Assembly: GCA_951394045.1 (NCBI GenBank)
Contig: OX595987.1
Span: 1,736,001 to 1,800,000 of the forward strand
DNA length: 64,000 nucleotides
Reading direction: 5' to 3'
DNA from: Nitzschia sp. DOCU1
Taxonomy: Eukaryota; Bacillariophyta; Bacillariophyceae; Bacillariales; Bacillariaceae
Part shown: positions 59,701 to 64,000 of the stretch, piece by piece
How positions within the stretch are numbered: position 1 is the stretch's first letter
Layout: every line of letters begins with the position of its first letter
The notes under the pieces: model-generated
What the model saw: the letters and a program-made list of their open reading frames with translations, nothing else
Databases searched by the model: none
What the model was told of the DNA's origin: nothing
Translations under genes and position numbers: made by a program

Positions 59701-61985
59701 CGCTTTTGTGGTAGCGCTGCGCGTGGCACGAGAGGCGACGGATGAAATCGGCGTGGATGGTTGGAAACGAATCTGGCTCATGTTATTCGAGCTCCGAGAT
59801 TTGAAAATGCTTGGTGGTGGCATCAATAGTCGCGGCCGTAGTCTTCTCATGGAGAGCGAGCCAGATCTCCTACGGGAAGACTCCCGCCGCGAATGGACCA
59901 TGAAACTGATCAAGCGAGGAACTGGAACAGATGGCCAAGCCAAAAAGTCCTCTGGGGTATCTTCCATGTTCCGTGCGTTCTTTGGAAGCGGCGAAAGTTC
60001 AGCTTCCAGCGAGAACTTGGATCGCCGTGCCCCTGCCGCACATGTTCGAACCGTGCATGGGAAGGAAGAGTGTGTCATTTGGGATGAAATTGCACCGAGC
60101 GACGACGAAGACGAAAGCAAGGGGAGCTTCGAGGAAACAGAGAGTTCTTACTCTATCCATGGCAGTAGTCGTCTCACCCTCGGGGCGAAATTCGAAAGCC
60201 TACTTATTCAAGAGGACTTGCTTCTCAACCAGCAGCGAGAAATGCCTGTTACTGGCCTGGAGCGCGTCGACGATCAGAATGGAGTACGGCTTTCGCTCCG
60301 AGCCCGAGTTCGGAAACGACTTTCGAAGAACTGCGACTACGCAGGCCTCGTTTCCGACAGCCGATTTATGGACGACAATGCTATTGCAAATATTCTAGAG
60401 GCGTTGGTCGCGCTTGTGCCACTGGAGCCCTCGATTGAAATAAATGGGACGTCGTCAGCTTTGCTGGACCGTGAGAACAGTTCTAGCGAATTTTCGACAA
60501 AACTATCCCAGTTCCCAGTATCTCCCGCCTCCGAGGCGTTTGCTGAAATTCTTATTGCGGAGCTTGCGATACGAAATCGGGACCGGTTGGCGGTCCTCTG
60601 GAACAATAATTTGAAGTCACACTACCATGCGCGCCTCAAGTCCATATTCCTGAGCTACACGAATGACGATCAGTCACAAGCCAAGATTGTGAACGGATCA
60701 ATGGAAAAATGCATCACTGGCATGATCAGAATAACATGCTGCGCCATACAGCGTGGAGACGTCTGCAACGATATCCTCGATATTTGGTCACTTCTCAATC
60801 AGGTCGACGAGAAGGAAACGAAAAAGTCTTTAGCGAACTCTTTCGATCTGCATTTAGCAGAAGGCTTATGGCGCATCACCCGCTGTATTGATGGCTCCAG
60901 TGAACTTAACGAAATAGGTTGGAGCGGGCTGTTGGCGCTGACTACGTGGTGTGCAAACCGTGGATTTACTTTGCCCCCGGTTCGGTCCGAGAGTATCGGA
61001 AGGACGGTAGGATTGGCGGAACACGATCCTTCCCTCCAAGCATATCGATCGCTCCACTTCATACTGAATGTTTCTGAAGCAAAAGACAGCATCCCGCCGT
61101 GGTCCGTTAAATGCATTCGCACATTGATTGCGGCTGGAGAGGTTCGGAACTGCCCGAAACTGAGCATTGCGGGCGTCGATTTGCTTCTTGCCCTTTGCAA
61201 CGTTGTCGAATCGTCGGCCATCAACTTTTACCGCAGCGGTACCAGCGACGACGATAGAAATCTATACTGGCAAAAGAACTGGATGCCGATTTTGGAAACT
61301 ATGGCAGAAGCTTGTGATTCATGCTCGGTCCCGGTAGGTGTCGTCAAGAATGGAGTTGGCAACTTTTGCTTGCTTAAATATCGACCCTCACGTTGACCCT
61401 TTGGTTCCTCTTCTACATTTTTAGACTGTCCGGCAGCATGCTCTATCGATGTTAACGGATTCTTTCTTGGAGAACCAAGGAGGCCTTATCCCTGTTGTTC
61501 ACCTCTGCCAGGCCCTAGGCCAACTGTGCATACCACTGGCGGGCCGACGAATTTCAGAACTACGCGCCAATGCCGCTACAACAGATGGCGAGGACGAAGT
61601 GATGATCGAGCTCGAACTTAGCATTGGTCTGATCTTCAAGCCGTTGCGCCATCACATCCAAAATATTATTAATGAAGGAAATGAAGTACTAATGTCGCTT
61701 TGGGTGCCTATTCTGGATGTACTGAAGGTCATCTTCAACGAGGCTGTTCCAGAAGTTGCGACGTCGGAGAACGGCCACAACGAATCGGTGGGCATCATCA
61801 AGTCATCGAATGAGTTGGCTCTCGAACATCTGCAGAACGTCATTACCGTCCTTATTGACTACAACGTCCTCAAGGCGGAACCCTCCAAGAGCGATGATAT
61901 CACAGCACAGACGTGGAAAGCAGTCTCCGAGATGGACTACTGCAAGAAATTCTTAGACGAATGGAAGCAGGCAGCAAGCCAATAA
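56768..61985 (+). CDS. Sec7-domain ARF guanine-nucleotide exchange factor (GBF1/GNOM type)
   Basis: Two exons: 56768-61333 and 61425-61985. The intron is 91 bp (GTAGGT donor, TTTTTAG acceptor) and rejoins SCSVP-TVRQHALSML. The product is 1,708 aa. The N-terminus is a helical DCB/HUS-like region. The Sec7 domain, about residues 615-840, starts SKGIEFLVQSGVIEE and contains FRLPGEAQQIDRI with the catalytic Glu finger, MGGSLKLF and SFSIIMLNTDQHNDNIR. Post-Sec7 helical (HDS-like) regions follow to the end, closing with CKKFLDEWKQ. It activates ARF GTPases for vesicle budding at Golgi membranes. Sec7-HDS order and the large N-terminus fit GBF1/GNOM rather than BIG, but I cannot decide firmly by eye. 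Linker 1115-1180 is acidic and Ser-rich. Confidence 0.9.
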
Positions 61986-62158
61986 TACTAGCGGCAATGT
62001 ATTCGCTACAAATGCTTTAGAGGTCATTTTCCGGTATCACATTTTGTTCGGGTACCATGCAGGGTCTATTTGTATGTGCAAGCCCAGGAGATTCGTGCGC
62101 AAATAGCATCCGGGCCTCGGCTGCAAAGAGAGAAAAATACGGAACCCCACTTTGCTGT

Positions 62159-63352
62159 TTATCGACTACCGAGAACTTTGAAAAACGAGTTGAATCGCTC
62201 TCCAGATGCTTTGGTGGCCATTCCTCCGATCTTGGTGACAATGTCATAAGGATTTCTTCCCACCTTTCCAGAGTCTCTTTCCGCTGCTTCTTGCTTGTCA
62301 AATTGTGGGTAAACAATCGGGAAGAAAGACGACTTCAGCGGATCTTGATCTTGCAGACCGTGTCGGCCGAGATCCGAAAGGACACCTCCCGTCCCCCGTT
62401 TGTCGTGGTACAACGAGCCCCCCTTGGCAACGGTCCCACCAAGAACTCTTCGGTAGGAAGTCCAGATGCCATCTTCTGGTCCATCAACCTTGTGGATCGT
62501 ACGAGGGTGCCAAATTAGCATATCGCCTGGCATTGTTCGAAACTCTAGTCTCTGATTCCTGTATTCCTCCAGTCCTTCTTGTTCGATATCAACGAACACC
62601 GCCTGTTCATCCACTGCCGTGTTGAAGTGTGAACCCTTCAAGTAGACAGGTGCACCGTAGTCCTTGGGTGTCTCGTCCATGGTGATCCAAAAGCGAAGTC
62701 CTTCGTCCCACGTAATTGGTCCGTTTTGGTTGTCTTGGTGCCATTTGAATCCCTTGTTGGGGTTAACCATCAGCAAATCGGTGGAGACTCGGATTTCGTT
62801 GGTCCTGCCACACTGCGCAAGGACATGCCCCATTGCCGAGTGGTAGTAAAATCTGGCAAAAGCACTATTAGTTTGCCAGACATTGCGTTGAATGTAATCA
62901 TACAATTTGGACGCGGTACCCGCAAATGCCCAGAAGTGCGGCTCGTCGACCTGGTAAGCCGTCGCCTTTCGAAGGTAATCGACCCATTCCTGATCGAAAA
63001 CGCCTTTGATATGGACTACACCGTCCCGTTCCAGGGTTCTGATCTGTTCCTCCGTGATTTCAAACTTTTCCGGCGGAGTAACATCTTTCACAATGCCATG
63101 TGGAAGTGGAATCTTCGGATCTTGTAGTCCAAAGTTGTACTCCCACAGTGCCGGCTCTTTCAGGATCCTCTCCTTCTGTCGTTCAAGCCCGGCATTATTC
63201 GCAGTGGATGTAAGGACTACTTCTTCAATACCGGTGGCAGCTTTCGTCGATTGTGATAACTGCACAGCTTTGGAGGCCAGACTTGGTCGAGGAGCGAAAG
63301 CGTCGGCAGTCGACGCGAGCGCTAACAAGGCAACAGCTGAATATTTCACCAT
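62159..63352 (-). CDS. Phytanoyl-CoA dioxygenase (PhyH)-like protein, plastid-targeted
   Basis: 397 aa from the ATG at 63352 (an upstream in-frame ATG at 63373 is possible). The N-terminus MVKYSAVALLALASTADAFAP is a signal peptide with an AxA-F-A-P cleavage motif, the diatom plastid bipartite signature. The catalytic double-stranded beta-helix is about residues 100-370: ERDGVVHIKGVF, the iron site WHQDNQNG (H-x-D), LRFWITMDETPKDYGAPVYLKGSH, GDMLIWHPRTIHKVDGP with distal His, and the Arg of SYRRVLGG. The fold matches PhyH enzymes using Fe(II) and 2-oxoglutarate. A plastid substrate could be a chlorophyll/phytol or carotenoid derivative, but that is speculation. Confidence 0.85.
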   Translation of the reverse strand: MVKYSAVALLALASTADAFAPRPSLASKAVQLSQSTKAATGIEEVVLTSTANNAGLERQKERILKEPALWEYNFGLQDPKIPLPHGIVKDVTPPEKFEITEEQIRTLERDGVVHIKGVFDQEWVDYLRKATAYQVDEPHFWAFAGTASKLYDYIQRNVWQTNSAFARFYYHSAMGHVLAQCGRTNEIRVSTDLLMVNPNKGFKWHQDNQNGPITWDEGLRFWITMDETPKDYGAPVYLKGSHFNTAVDEQAVFVDIEQEGLEEYRNQRLEFRTMPGDMLIWHPRTIHKVDGPEDGIWTSYRRVLGGTVAKGGSLYHDKRGTGGVLSDLGRHGLQDQDPLKSSFFPIVYPQFDKQEAAERDSGKVGRNPYDIVTKIGGMATKASGERFNSFFKVLGSR

Positions 63353-63415
63353 CTTTTCCCGGACCACACACAAAATGGGATCTTTACAATCTACAAGGGC
63401 AAACGAATCTAGTTT

Positions 63416-63616
63416 CTACTTCGTATAGTTCGGGTTGGTGCCCTTTCTTTCTGCCAATTTCCATGTCTCACCTCGTTTTCGTGGATACTTCCACCAGTTG
63501 GCATACCGATGCTGTGGCGGGACGAAACGATCAACTTCAACTTCTACATCAAATGTACACATTTTTTCTACCAAGGATTTCAAGTTGAAGTGGTTCCCTT
63601 GCAGATCGACCGTCAT
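63416..63616 (-). CDS. Possible small basic protein
   Basis: 66 aa starting MTVDLQGNHFNLKSLVEKM and ending VPPQHRYANWWKYPRKRGET... with Lys/Arg/Trp-rich character. It lies in a different frame from a neighbouring 66-aa frame (63549-63749) that overlaps it. It may be a real small gene, a spliced exon or chance; composition (WWKYPRKRG) is unlike random translation. No family is recognised. Confidence 0.3.
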   Translation of the reverse strand: MTVDLQGNHFNLKSLVEKMCTFDVEVEVDRFVPPQHRYANWWKYPRKRGETWKLAERKGTNPNYTK

Positions 63617-63749
63617 GACGCATAGCAGATGACGAGTGGAATCTGGAATCCTTCAATTTTCCGATGGCTTCGTGCGATTCTTTGGTATCCTCACGTAGCA
63701 ACTTCTTCGTCGTGATGACGTCGTAATCGCGTGACGACGCACTCAGCAT

Positions 63750-64000
63750 TTCTCTCTAGAGAGACGTCTTGCCAATGACTTGATTCGCCGTTGATTGCAA
63801 GAAACCACGTGGCTTGTGTCATCATCATCAAAGGCGCGGAAGATCTCAAGTCTCAAGATGTTCAAGACCGCTGTTGTACAACCTATAGCAGCAGCGTGAG
63901 AGACTGGACCGGTAGCTGATATCTCTATGCCATAGCTCCATGAAGTCCTTGCTTCAAATGCAGGGGAGATACCGGTAGGAGCAAGCTCCCGAAAAAAGAG
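63750..64000. other. Window end, no feature seen
   Basis: About 250 bp with no open frame of note, no repeat and no RNA gene recognised. It could be promoter sequence of a gene beyond the edge. Confidence 0.4.

Noticed and set aside
1..64000. tRNA, rRNA, CRISPR or bacterial operon features
   Set aside because: Read by eye on both strands; no cloverleaf B-box pattern, no repeat-spacer array and no polycistronic layout were recognised. A tRNAscan-SE run would settle the tRNA point.

Overview
This 64 kb window is nuclear DNA of a diatom, most likely a pennate one. Three things point there. Genes are dense and carry few, very short GT-AG introns (about 63-111 bp). Secretory proteins carry the diatom-type plastid bipartite motif (ADA-FAP in the phytanoyl-CoA-dioxygenase-like protein at 62.2-63.4 kb, GFAV in the CIA30 protein at 24.1 kb). 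The gene set is purely eukaryotic (RPN1, SMC1, MPP10, 4EHP, GBF1-type ARF-GEF, myosin). The species is not named because nothing here fixes it. Exon boundaries were read by eye from splice sites and reading frame.

Layout. 0-4.4 kb: 3' part of a giant CBS-PB1 tail-anchored protein built of near-identical repeats. 4.8-13.9 kb: a glycine-zipper coiled-coil protein, a prolyl-oligopeptidase-like protein, an FMN reductase, an STI1-repeat membrane protein, a nitronate monooxygenase and a PGAM5-type phosphatase. 14.09-20.89 kb: a complete tyrosine-recombinase (DIRS/PAT/Ngaro-like) retrotransposon with gag, RT-RNase H and YR open reading frames and split direct repeats. It sits inside what was a short promoter shared by PGAM5 and a PPOX-like gene. 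21-31.3 kb: PPOX-like protein, JMJD6, CIA30 protein, a selenocysteine-type MsrA (in-frame TGA at the catalytic Cys, candidate SECIS 3' of it), RPN1 and an ammonium transporter. 32.3-37.8 kb: a myosin with ankyrin repeats and a C-terminal FYVE finger. 38.3-46.2 kb: choline/ethanolamine phosphotransferase, a small membrane protein, a coiled-coil zinc-binding protein, a membrane-anchored JmjC/cupin protein followed by a decayed duplicate of its 5' end, and homocysteine S-methyltransferase. 46.4-64 kb: a 2OG dioxygenase-LRR fusion, MPP10, 4EHP, SMC1, GBF1-like ARF-GEF and a plastid-targeted PhyH-like dioxygenase.

The host genes are unrelated housekeeping functions rather than one pathway; many are divergent pairs sharing 300-600 bp promoters. 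The items most worth a second look are the selenoprotein MsrA, the intact YR retrotransposon with its unusual repeat spacing, the expanded CBS repeats, the S9-family protein lacking the usual catalytic histidine context, and the myosin-ankyrin-FYVE architecture.
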